Source: an uncultured Lachnobacterium sp. (GTDB taxonomy: Bacteria > Bacillota > Clostridia > Lachnospirales > Lachnospiraceae). From it: 33,998 bases of DNA. This document shows positions 15,308-22,252 of the stretch, piece after piece; positions within the stretch are counted from its first letter, which is position 1; the number at the start of each line of letters is the position of its first letter. Made by a program: the position numbers and the translations under genes. The notes under the pieces are model-generated. The model was given only the letters and a program-made list of their open reading frames with translations. It ran no database searches and was not told where the DNA came from. The DNA lies in assembly GCA_900546625.1 (NCBI GenBank), contig URDU01000033.1, forward strand, positions 1 to 33,998. Reading direction: 5' to 3'.

Positions 15308-16291
15308 ATGTACGATATAATAATAATAGGCAGTGGCCCGGCAGGACTGTCAGCAGCGATATATGCAAAGAGAGCCAATCTGAATGTGGCAGTAGCAGAA
15401 AAAGAATACGAGGGAACAGGCCAGATAGCCGAGAGCGGAAATGTGAACAACTATCTGGGGCTTCCAAACATAAACGGATACGACCTGGGCGAGAAATTCA
15501 GGGAGCATGCAGTGTCACTTGATGTGGAATTTATCGAAAAGGAAGCAGTAGAGATAGAGGCAGTACAAAATGAGGAGTGTGCTGCGGAATCAGCAATATA
15601 CAGAGTAAAATTCGACGATGACACGATAGAAGAGGCAAGAGCGCTCATCTACACCGCAGGAGCATATCCGAGAAAGGCAGGAGTGCCGGGAGAGGATGAG
15701 TATACCGGAAAGGGAGTATCCTATTGCGCAATCTGCGACGGAGCCTTCTATAAAGGAAAGACAGTCGCAGTGCTGGGCGGCGGGGATACCGCTTTGGATG
15801 ATGCATTATATCTGGCAGATATATGTGACAAGGTCTATCTGGTTCACAGAAGAGACAGCTTCCGCGGCGCACAGAGCACAGTAGAGCTTCTAAAGCAGAA
15901 AGAAAATGTAGAGCTTGTCTTAAACGAAACCGTGACTGAGATATATGGAGAAAAGAAGCCGACAGGCATAAAGCTTAAAAGTGGCAGAGAGCTCGCTTTA
16001 GACGGAGTATTCGTGGCATATGGCTCAGTACCGCAGTCAGAGCTCATAAAGAATCTGGTGCAGCTTGATGAGAGAGGATATGTAGTGGCAGGTGAGGACG
16101 GCATCACATATGCTGCAACAAAAAAAGCTGACGATGATAGAAGAATCCAGCCCGGACTATATGTGGCAGGAGATGTCCGCACCAAGACACTGCGTCAGGT
16201 AGTAACCGCAGTATCTGACGGCGCAAACGCCGCAACAACAGCCGCTGAGTATTTATTAAGGGATATTAACTGGTATAACCAAATCTTATAA
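15308..16291 (+). CDS. trxB: Thioredoxin reductase-like FAD/NAD(P)H oxidoreductase
   Basis: 327 residues from ATG 15308, preferred over GTG 15284 because AAGGAA lies eight bases upstream and the FAD motif follows at once (IIIIGSGPAGLSAA). The redox pair is CAIC (C140, C143), the NAD(P)H motif is GGGDTALDDALYLA, and AGDVRTKTLRQVVTAVSDG is the C-terminal FAD contact, all as in bacterial thioredoxin reductases. It stands directly before the sulfur operon, which encodes a thioredoxin-like protein, so the two may be a redox pair, but it has its own promoter and a separate promoter starts the next gene. It could also be a ferredoxin-dependent or flavin-type TrxR relative. Confidence 0.88.
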   Translation: MYDIIIIGSGPAGLSAAIYAKRANLNVAVAEKEYEGTGQIAESGNVNNYLGLPNINGYDLGEKFREHAVSLDVEFIEKEAVEIEAVQNEECAAESAIYRVKFDDDTIEEARALIYTAGAYPRKAGVPGEDEYTGKGVSYCAICDGAFYKGKTVAVLGGGDTALDDALYLADICDKVYLVHRRDSFRGAQSTVELLKQKENVELVLNETVTEIYGEKKPTGIKLKSGRELALDGVFVAYGSVPQSELIKNLVQLDERGYVVAGEDGITYAATKKADDDRRIQPGLYVAGDVRTKTLRQVVTAVSDGANAATTAAEYLLRDINWYNQIL

Positions 16292-16297
16292 CCATGC

Positions 16298-16310
16298 ACA
16301 AATAATTTGT
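16298..16310. promoter_or_regulatory. Inverted repeat upstream of the sulfur operon promoter
   Basis: ACAAATAATTTGT is a perfect inverted repeat (6-base arms around A) ending 13 bases before the -35 box of the sulfur operon. A second one (ATAGTCT 16351-16357 with AGACTAT 16380-16386) spans the transcription start. Either may be an operator for a sulfur-responsive regulator. Confidence 0.4.
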
Positions 16311-16323
16311 ATAACTGATAGCA

Positions 16324-16352
16324 TTGACTTTAAACCCACACGTTTGTATAAT
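16324..16352 (+). promoter_or_regulatory. Promoter of the sulfur (hcy-type) operon
   Basis: TTGACT (16324-16329), exactly 17 bases, TATAAT (16347-16352). Predicted start is near 16359, giving a leader of about 52 bases. A longer reading frame from TTG 16324 is ruled out because that codon lies in the -35 box. Confidence 0.8.
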
Positions 16353-16410
16353 AGTCTCATCAATTCCTAGTAACACAATAGACTATGTAAGAATTAACGA
16401 GAAGAAAACA

Positions 16411-17643
16411 ATGAGATTTAATACAAGCTTACTTCATGCCGGCGTGACAAAAGAGACAAATGGCTCTACACTGCCACCGGTATACCAGACAAGCGCCTTC
16501 GAGCAGGAGAGCGCGGCAGATCTGGAAAAAATATTTGAAAACAAAGCTCCGGGCTACTGTTACACAAGAGTTGCCAATCCTACGATTACAGCCTTTGAGA
16601 ACAGAATAACAAAGCTCGAGGGAGGAATAGCATCGGTAGCATGCGCATCAGGCATGGCGGCACTGATGAATACCTTCTTAAATATACTAAGCAGTGGAGA
16701 TGAGCTCATCTCAAGCGCCAGCCTCTACGGTGGCACAATAGATTTGTTCCATGATCTTGAGGCCTTCGGCATCACAACCAGATATGTCGAGAACAACAAC
16801 TGGCAGCAGATAGAGGACAGCATCAATGAGCATACCAGACTGATTTTTGCAGAGACTATCGGTAATCCCTGTCTGGATGTTACAGATATTGAGAAGCTTG
16901 CAGAGATAGCGCACGCACATGATATACCGCTTGTAGTTGACAATACCACATCGACCGCTTACCTGATACAGGTTTTAAAGCATGGAGCTGATATCGTGGT
17001 CAATTCCTCTTCCAAGTATATCAATGGAAGCAGCAATGCAATCAGCGGTATCCTGACAGACTCAGGTAAGTTCAAATGGGATAAGAACAGATATCCGGGC
17101 TTTGCAGATTATGTGAAGTATGGACCGATGGCATTCGTTGCAAAGTTAAGAAACAGTCTTTTCAGAAATATGGGCGCCTGTTTAGCTCCGGTGAATGCAT
17201 ACTTAAATATCGTAGGACTTGAGACACTCGGTCTTAGAATGGAAAGAGAATGTTCTAATGCACTTGAGCTTGCGTCGTGGATAGAAAACAATTATCCCGA
17301 CATAAAGGTTAATTATCCGGGGCTTTGGAGCAGCAAATGGCATGAAATAGCCAAAAAGCAGCTTGCAAACGGCTATGGAGCAATCCTCACAATCAGGGTG
17401 GGCAGCAAGGAAAAGGCATTTAAATTTATAGACAGCCTGACAATTCCGTACACCCTCAGCAATATCGGAGATACAAAGACACTTGTCATTCATCCGGGCT
17501 CCACAATCAGTCTTCACAGCACAGATAAGCAGAAGGAGGATGCAGGAGTATTCGAGGATCTTATAAGAGTCAGCGTAGGTATCGAGGATATAGATGACCT
17601 TAAGGAGGATTTTGCACAGGCTTTTGCAAAGATAGCTGATTAA
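16411..17643 (+). CDS. O-acetylhomoserine sulfhydrylase homologue (Cys/Met PLP family)
   Basis: 410 residues from ATG 16411. PLP-dependent fold type I enzyme: K202 (SSSKYINGSSN) would hold PLP, D177 (VVDNTT) contacts its pyridine nitrogen, and YTRVANPT and ASGMAALM are the phosphate-binding and N-terminal family segments. IGDTKTLVIHP near the C-terminus is typical of the MetY/MetB group. It heads an operon with sulfite reductase, a ThiS-like carrier, its adenylyltransferase and a JAMM peptidase, so it probably transfers sulfur from the carrier thiocarboxylate to O-acetylhomoserine, as MetY does in Wolinella. A second, distinct MetY lies at 25010. Ribosome site is weak (GAGAAG). Confidence 0.87.
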   Translation: MRFNTSLLHAGVTKETNGSTLPPVYQTSAFEQESAADLEKIFENKAPGYCYTRVANPTITAFENRITKLEGGIASVACASGMAALMNTFLNILSSGDELISSASLYGGTIDLFHDLEAFGITTRYVENNNWQQIEDSINEHTRLIFAETIGNPCLDVTDIEKLAEIAHAHDIPLVVDNTTSTAYLIQVLKHGADIVVNSSSKYINGSSNAISGILTDSGKFKWDKNRYPGFADYVKYGPMAFVAKLRNSLFRNMGACLAPVNAYLNIVGLETLGLRMERECSNALELASWIENNYPDIKVNYPGLWSSKWHEIAKKQLANGYGAILTIRVGSKEKAFKFIDSLTIPYTLSNIGDTKTLVIHPGSTISLHSTDKQKEDAGVFEDLIRVSVGIEDIDDLKEDFAQAFAKIAD

Positions 17644-17697
17644 GCCTTCATATATAAAACAAAACATTAACATATTTACACAGTAAGGAGATTAAAA

Positions 17698-18567
17698 ATG
17701 GCGGAGAAAGTTGATTACGCAGCCCTCAAAAAGGGCGGATTCATGAGACAGAAGCAAAAGGGCTGTTTCTCACTTCGACTTGCGGTTGTAGGAGGAAATC
17801 TTACAGCAGACAACATCAAAACAGTAGCAGAGGTTGCTGAGAAATACGGACACGGATATGTTCATATGACATCGCGTCAGGGCATTGAGATTCCGTTTAT
17901 CAAGGTTGATGATATCAACGAGGTAAAAGAGGAGCTTGCAAAGGGCGGTGTAGGAACAGGTGTCTGCGGACCGAGAGTACGTACTATCACAGCGTGTCAG
18001 GGCTCAGAAATCTGTCCTAGCGGATGTATCGATACATACACTCTGGCACAGGAGCTTGATGCAAGATATTTTGGAAGAGAGCTTCCGCACAAGTTCAAGT
18101 TTGGTGTCACAGGCTGTCAGAACAACTGCTTAAAGGCAGAGGAAAACGATGTCGGAATCAAGGGCGGCATGACAGTGGAGTGCAGCCATGATGATTGTAT
18201 CCAGTGTGGTGTCTGCGTGAAGGCGTGCCGCGAGGGTGCACTTTCGATGGAGGATGGCAGGATTGTCATCGACAGAGACAAATGTAACAACTGTGCGCGC
18301 TGCGTAAAGAGCTGTCCGACAGATGCATGGAAGGGAACTCCGGGATATATCGTATCGTTTGGAGGACTTTTCGGAAACCACATATACAAGGGAGAGCAGC
18401 TTCTTCCGATTATCCGCGACAAAGAGACTCTTTTCAGAGTGACAGATGCAGCGATTAGCTTCTTTGAGAAGCATGCAAACGGCGGTGAGCGTTTCAGACT
18501 TACTCTTCAGAGAGTGGGCGAGGAAGAATTCAAAAAAGAGATTCAGGCTGCATACGAGGGAAAATAA
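17698..18567 (+). CDS. Siroheme sulfite reductase with two 4Fe-4S ferredoxin motifs
   Basis: 289 residues, ATG with AAGGAG upstream. The N-terminal nitrite/sulfite reductase ferredoxin-like half (about 10-85) is followed by siroheme-[4Fe-4S] ligands C100, C106 (CQGSEIC) and C140, C144 (CQNNC). Two ferredoxin clusters follow: C167, C170, C173, C177 and C196, C199, C202, C206. This short single-subunit layout resembles AsrC and other small anaerobic sulfite reductases rather than CysI. It would reduce sulfite to sulfide in the cytoplasm with ferredoxin-level electrons. Siroheme genes lie 3 kb downstream. Position in the operon points to an assimilatory role, feeding the sulfur carrier. Confidence 0.92.
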   Translation: MAEKVDYAALKKGGFMRQKQKGCFSLRLAVVGGNLTADNIKTVAEVAEKYGHGYVHMTSRQGIEIPFIKVDDINEVKEELAKGGVGTGVCGPRVRTITACQGSEICPSGCIDTYTLAQELDARYFGRELPHKFKFGVTGCQNNCLKAEENDVGIKGGMTVECSHDDCIQCGVCVKACREGALSMEDGRIVIDRDKCNNCARCVKSCPTDAWKGTPGYIVSFGGLFGNHIYKGEQLLPIIRDKETLFRVTDAAISFFEKHANGGERFRLTLQRVGEEEFKKEIQAAYEGK

Positions 18568-18656
18568 TTTCCGTGTACAGCAGGAAATATCCGGCATGCA
18601 TAAAACAATAACGATTACAGCATGATAAATACAGAGTATAGGAAGGGAGATGCGAA

Positions 18657-18902
18657 ATGGCAGATATAGCATTCGACGATCAGGTAGATATAACTGACAA
18701 GGTTTGCCCTCTTACATTTGTAAAGGCAAAGGTAGCAATAGAGGAATTAGATGACGGTGAGGTGCTTGCAATCCGTATGAATGACGGAGAGCCTGTACAG
18801 AATGTTCCAAGAAGCATGAAGGAAGAGGGACACAAGATACTTAAGCTTGAGGACAACGAGGACGGAACATACACTCTTTACGTCAGAAAGGTTGAGGACT
18901 AA
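18657..18902 (+). CDS. TusA/SirA-family sulfur-relay protein
   Basis: 81 residues, ATG with GGAAGGGAG upstream. DITDKVCPLTFVKAK holds the family CP-x-x-x-x-K motif with C17, the residue that carries a persulfide in TusA. The usual second Pro (CPxP) is Thr20 here. A SirA/TusA-like gene is also part of the Wolinella homocysteine cluster. It ends 2 bases before the next start, so the two are translated together. It may deliver persulfide sulfur to, or protect sulfide from, the reductase, an inference from position. Confidence 0.87.
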   Translation: MADIAFDDQVDITDKVCPLTFVKAKVAIEELDDGEVLAIRMNDGEPVQNVPRSMKEEGHKILKLEDNEDGTYTLYVRKVED

Positions 18903-18904
18903 TC

Positions 18905-19222
18905 ATGGCAGCAAGAATTTCAAAGGCTGATTTCGATGAAAAAGTATTAAAAAGCAAGCTTCCGGTAATTGTTGATTTTTACTCGGATTCATGTGTGGCC
19001 TGCAAGAAGCTGGCACCGGTTCTCGGAGATATCGAGGATGATTATGAGGATAAGCTTCATGTATACAAGGTCAACACAAATTTTGACGGAGAGCTCGCTG
19101 ATGAGTATGAGGTGACTGCGAATCCGACACTGCTTTTCGTAAAAGACGCAGAGGTCTTAGATAGAAAGGTCGGCGCACAAAAGCCAGCCGATTTGAAGGC
19201 ATGGGTTGAAGCATTATTATAG
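18905..19222 (+). CDS. Thioredoxin-like protein (CVAC active site)
   Basis: 105 residues, the size of a single thioredoxin domain. VIVDFYSDSCVACKKLAPVL gives active-site C30 and C33; the canonical WCGPC is SCVAC, so Trp, Gly and Pro are replaced. The cis-Pro loop is present (TANPTLLF). The altered active site suggests a specialised partner, probably reduction of persulfides or of a component of this operon, rather than the general thioredoxin. The only ribosome site lies within the end of the upstream gene. A thioredoxin-reductase-like gene precedes the operon. Confidence 0.9.
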   Translation: MAARISKADFDEKVLKSKLPVIVDFYSDSCVACKKLAPVLGDIEDDYEDKLHVYKVNTNFDGELADEYEVTANPTLLFVKDAEVLDRKVGAQKPADLKAWVEALL

Positions 19223-19304
19223 TCTTTAGATTATCATATAAAGCAGTCTGATACAGGATAATAACACATACAGATACAAAATCTGTGACACAGGAGGAAA
19301 TAAA

Positions 19305-19511
19305 ATGACTATCACAGTAGCAGGAGAGAAGAAAGAATATAAGGATGGACTTACATTACCTGAGCTTATCGAGCTTGAAAATGTAGATATGCCTGAGTAT
19401 GTAACAGTTTCAATAAATGAGGAATTTGTTGCCACAGAGGATAAGCCAAAGACAGTGCTTAAGGACGGCGACAATGTAGAGTTCCTTTACTTCATGGGAG
19501 GTGGATGCTAA
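19305..19511 (+). CDS. hcyS: ThiS/MoaD-like sulfur carrier, HcyS type, ending GGGC
   Basis: 68 residues, beta-grasp ubiquitin-like fold, with a strong AGGAGG site. The hydrophobic pattern and the end GDNVEFLYFMGGGC match ThiS/MoaD carriers, except that Cys68 follows the glycines. Normal carriers end in Gly-Gly, whose carboxylate is adenylated and thiolated. In Wolinella, HcyS carries one extra C-terminal residue (Ala) that the HcyD peptidase trims. A trimming step is therefore expected here, removing Cys. No thiG or moaE neighbours, so thiamine and molybdopterin roles are unlikely. The last codons GGA GGT GGA also act as ribosome site of the next gene. Confidence 0.88.
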   Translation: MTITVAGEKKEYKDGLTLPELIELENVDMPEYVTVSINEEFVATEDKPKTVLKDGDNVEFLYFMGGGC

Positions 19512-20350
19512 TGGCAATGACTGATGAGCAGATCGAGCGCTATTCACGCCACATTATCCTTAATGAGGTGGGCGTTAAAGGTCAGAAGAAATTATTAAAG
19601 GGCAAGGTACTTATTATCGGTGCCGGCGGACTCGGAGCTCCGGCAGCAATGTATCTTGCAGCAGCAGGAGTTGGCACAATCGGAATTGTGGACGCGGATG
19701 AGGTAGATTTATCCAACCTGCAGAGACAGATTATCCACGGAACAGCCGATGTGGGAAAAGCCAAGGTAAAGTCAGCAAAAGAGACAATGAACGCCATGAA
19801 CCCGGACGTTCAGGTCAATACATACCGTATGTTTGTAGATGCGTCAAACATTAGAGAGCTTATCAGGGACTATGATTTCATCATCGATGGAACTGACAAT
19901 TTCCCGGCAAAGTTCTTAATAAACGATGCTTGTGTGCTTGAGAAAAAACCGTTTTCACATGCCGGAATCATCCGTTTCAAGGGTCAGCTCATGACATATG
20001 TGCCGGGAGAGGGACCTTGCTACAGATGTGTATTCAAGAATCCACCACCAAAGGATGCAGTGCCTACATGTAAGCAGGCAGGAGTCATCGGAGCTATGGG
20101 CGGAGTAATCGGTTCACTCCAGGCTATGGAGGCTATCAAGTATTTAATCGGTGTGGGAGAGCTCCTCACAGGATATCTGCTCACATATGATGCACTCACC
20201 ATGGAGTTCCACAAGATTAAGCTTCCAAAGGATACACACAACTGTGCAGTCTGTGGAGACCATCCGACCATTCTTGAGCCAATCGACTACGAGCAGGAGG
20301 TATGCGAGGAGACAGCGGGCAGATTTGATGCACCTCGTACACAGGAATAA
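19511..20350 (+). CDS. hcyF: ThiF/MoeB-like carrier adenylyltransferase, HcyF type
   Basis: 279 residues from ATG 19511, which overlaps the TAA of the carrier gene; upstream ATG 19505 is too close to the GGAGG site. E1-like enzyme that adenylates the carrier C-terminus with ATP. The Rossmann motif GAGGLGAP (38-45), DLSNLQRQ with the Arg finger, D128, zinc ligands C170/C173 (CYRC) and C245/C248 (CAVC), and C187 (PTCKQAGV) are all in the MoeB/ThiF pattern. There is no rhodanese extension. It is fused in translation to the carrier and followed by the JAMM peptidase, which fits the HcyF role. Confidence 0.9.
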   Translation: MAMTDEQIERYSRHIILNEVGVKGQKKLLKGKVLIIGAGGLGAPAAMYLAAAGVGTIGIVDADEVDLSNLQRQIIHGTADVGKAKVKSAKETMNAMNPDVQVNTYRMFVDASNIRELIRDYDFIIDGTDNFPAKFLINDACVLEKKPFSHAGIIRFKGQLMTYVPGEGPCYRCVFKNPPPKDAVPTCKQAGVIGAMGGVIGSLQAMEAIKYLIGVGELLTGYLLTYDALTMEFHKIKLPKDTHNCAVCGDHPTILEPIDYEQEVCEETAGRFDAPRTQE

Positions 20351-20374
20351 AAAGACAGCAAGGAAAGGAACGAT

Positions 20375-20806
20375 ATGAGTATCATAAGAATGAAATATCC
20401 GTTTCTGGATGAAATAGCAAAATATGCCAAAGAGCATCTGCCGGAGGAGGCATGCGGTCTGATAGCAGGCAGTGAGGACGAAAACGGTCGTCTCATCACA
20501 AAGGTATATTACCTGACCAATACAGACCATGCCGAGGACCATTTCACAATGGATCCAAAGGAACAACTGGCAGCCATAAAGGACATGAGAGCAAACGGCC
20601 TCAAGCCGCTTGGCAACTGGCACTCACACCCGTCAAGTCCATCAAGGCCTTCGGATGAAGATATAAAGCTTGCATACGATCCGAATGCGAGCTACATGAT
20701 AATGTCGCTTATGGCAGAAAATCCTGTAATCAACTCGTTTCATATCGAGGGTGGACAGGTCACGAAAGAGGATTTACGAATATATTCTGATGAATATTAC
20801 TTCTAA
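20375..20806 (+). CDS. hcyD: JAMM/MPN+ metallopeptidase, HcyD type
   Basis: 143 residues. The complete JAMM zinc site is visible: E25 (LPEEACGL), then H83-S-H85-x7-S93-x2-D96 (NWHSHPSSPSRPSDED). This matches small bacterial Mec+/HcyD peptidases that cleave the C-terminus of ubiquitin-like sulfur carriers. In the Wolinella route the enzyme acts twice: trimming the carrier precursor and releasing homocysteine from the carrier. Start has AGGAAAGGAA upstream. It is the last gene of the operon; a terminator follows 40 bases on. Confidence 0.92.
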   Translation: MSIIRMKYPFLDEIAKYAKEHLPEEACGLIAGSEDENGRLITKVYYLTNTDHAEDHFTMDPKEQLAAIKDMRANGLKPLGNWHSHPSSPSRPSDEDIKLAYDPNASYMIMSLMAENPVINSFHIEGGQVTKEDLRIYSDEYYF

Positions 20807-20829
20807 ATCATATGTTAATGTTTTGAGTA

Positions 20830-20883
20830 GCAGCGAAAGCTGCGAAGAAAAGTCAGCTTCATCGAAGATGGCTTTTCTTTTTT
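20830..20883 (+). terminator. Terminator of the sulfur operon
   Basis: A small GCAGC-GAAA-GCTGC tetraloop hairpin (20830-20843) precedes a 9-bp stem (20846-20854 with 20870-20878, extended by CTTC/GAAG) that runs into TTTTTT. Confidence 0.82.
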
Positions 20884-20938
20884 AGAGAAAGATGTTATTA
20901 TAGCATGTATATTTAATAAGACGAAAGAGCAAGTGAAA

Positions 20939-21538
20939 ATGAAATTAAAGACAAAGGAACTTACAACATGTGCACTTTTTGCGGCACTTATAGCAGTTGG
21001 AGCATTTATCAAGATTGATATTCCGCTTCCTATGTACACCATGCATTTTACATTACAGTGGTTCTTTGTGCTGATGGCGGGATTTCTGCTCGGGGCAAAG
21101 CTGGCATCGCTTAGCGTGATAGTGTATTTGTGCATCGGACTGGTGGGAGTGCCTGTATTTGCGGCAGGCGGTGGTCCTACATACATTTTAAGACCGGGCT
21201 TTGGATTCCTCTTAGGCTTTGTGCTTGCAGCATTTTTAATCGGAGCCATCACAGAAAAGCTTAAAAGAACCAATGCTTTTACACTTATTCTTCCGGCAAC
21301 GGTCGGACTGGTGGCATATTATACAGTTGGTGCAATATACTTTTACTGCATGAAGAATTTCTATGCGGCAACACCTGTAAGCTGGGGCATCGTAATAGTG
21401 GATTACTGCCTGATAACTGTTGCACCGGACTTTATATTATGCGTATCGGCAGCAGTGTTTTCTGCCAAGCTTCGTCCTGTTTTTGCAGGAATATTAAACG
21501 GCTACAGTGTGAAAAATAAGGCAGGAAATAAAGCATAA
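20939..21538 (+). CDS. bioY: BioY-family substrate-binding component of an ECF vitamin transporter
   Basis: About 199 residues from ATG 20939 (GTG 20933 is an alternative). Five or six membrane helices, with the BioY features IDIPLPMYTMHFTLQWFFV near the first helix and GGPTYILRPGFGFLLGF in the middle; the usual GPTGGY is altered. BioY binds biotin, alone or with the energising ECF module, which is not in this window. It sits between the sulfur operon and siroheme genes, but no functional link is apparent. A different vitamin cannot be excluded. Confidence 0.84.
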   Translation: MKLKTKELTTCALFAALIAVGAFIKIDIPLPMYTMHFTLQWFFVLMAGFLLGAKLASLSVIVYLCIGLVGVPVFAAGGGPTYILRPGFGFLLGFVLAAFLIGAITEKLKRTNAFTLILPATVGLVAYYTVGAIYFYCMKNFYAATPVSWGIVIVDYCLITVAPDFILCVSAAVFSAKLRPVFAGILNGYSVKNKAGNKA

Positions 21539-21569
21539 AGCATGGATATAGTATTACAGGGAGATAAAA

Positions 21570-22175
21570 ATGGCGTATTTTCCGATGTTTGTGGATATGA
21601 CGGAAAGAGAGTGTCTGATTGTTGGCGGTGGAAATGTGGCATACCGCAAGGTGATGGTAATGCTGGATTTTGGCGCGAAGGTCACAGTTGTGGCAGAAGA
21701 TATATGTGATGAGCTGAGAAAGCTTACAATTGATGATACAGCAAATAAAGAAAACAGAATTACTTTTATAAAAAGAAGGTTTGAACGAAAAGACTGTGAC
21801 GGCATGGAAATGGTTATCGCTGCCACTGATGACAATGCTCTTAATCATGAGATTGCAGAGTATTGCAAAGCTAAGGGCATCATGGTAAATGCGGTCGATC
21901 AGAAGGCTGATTGCAGCTTTATTTTTCCGTCATACATAAAGGAAAAGAATCTTGTAGCGGCATTTTCAAGCGGAGGAAACAGCCCTGTGCTGACTCAGTA
22001 TCTGAAGGGCAAAGAGAAGGAGATTCTTACTCCGTTTCTTGGTGAGCTGAACGAATACATGGGACAGATCCGCGAAAAAGTAATAGCGGAATACGACACG
22101 GAAGCCGAGAGAAAGCGTGTGTTTAAGGAAATATTGTGTGCAGCTATTGATAATGGAAGGATTCCGGAAATATAG
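21570..22175 (+). CDS. Precorrin-2 dehydrogenase / sirohydrochlorin ferrochelatase-like
   Basis: 201 residues, GGGAGAT ribosome site. The N-terminal Rossmann domain (LIVGGGNVAYRK, AATDDNALN) binds NAD+, and VNAVDQKADCSFIFP with AFSSGGNSPVLTQYL is the conserved SirC/Met8/CysG-N signature. It oxidises precorrin-2 to sirohydrochlorin and may insert iron, completing siroheme. Product is used by the sulfite reductase of the neighbouring operon. The next genes supply uroporphyrinogen III and precorrin-2, so order is late step first. Confidence 0.9.
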   Translation: MAYFPMFVDMTERECLIVGGGNVAYRKVMVMLDFGAKVTVVAEDICDELRKLTIDDTANKENRITFIKRRFERKDCDGMEMVIAATDDNALNHEIAEYCKAKGIMVNAVDQKADCSFIFPSYIKEKNLVAAFSSGGNSPVLTQYLKGKEKEILTPFLGELNEYMGQIREKVIAEYDTEAERKRVFKEILCAAIDNGRIPEI

Positions 22176-22252
22176 TTTAAAGTATGGTATTAGAAATTTG
22201 CAGATACTGTATATTTATAAATGGAAAATGGCATGATCCGTAGGAGAGTAAA

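Noticed and set aside
16324..16410. Longer N-terminus for the MetY homologue starting with TTG at 16324
   Set aside because: The TTG is the first part of a consensus TTGACT -35 box and the added residues do not resemble the family.
19305..20806. Thiamine or molybdopterin sulfur-transfer operon
   Set aside because: ThiS/ThiF-like proteins are present but thiG, thiH, thiC, moaE and moeA are absent, while MetY, sulfite reductase and a JAMM peptidase are present.
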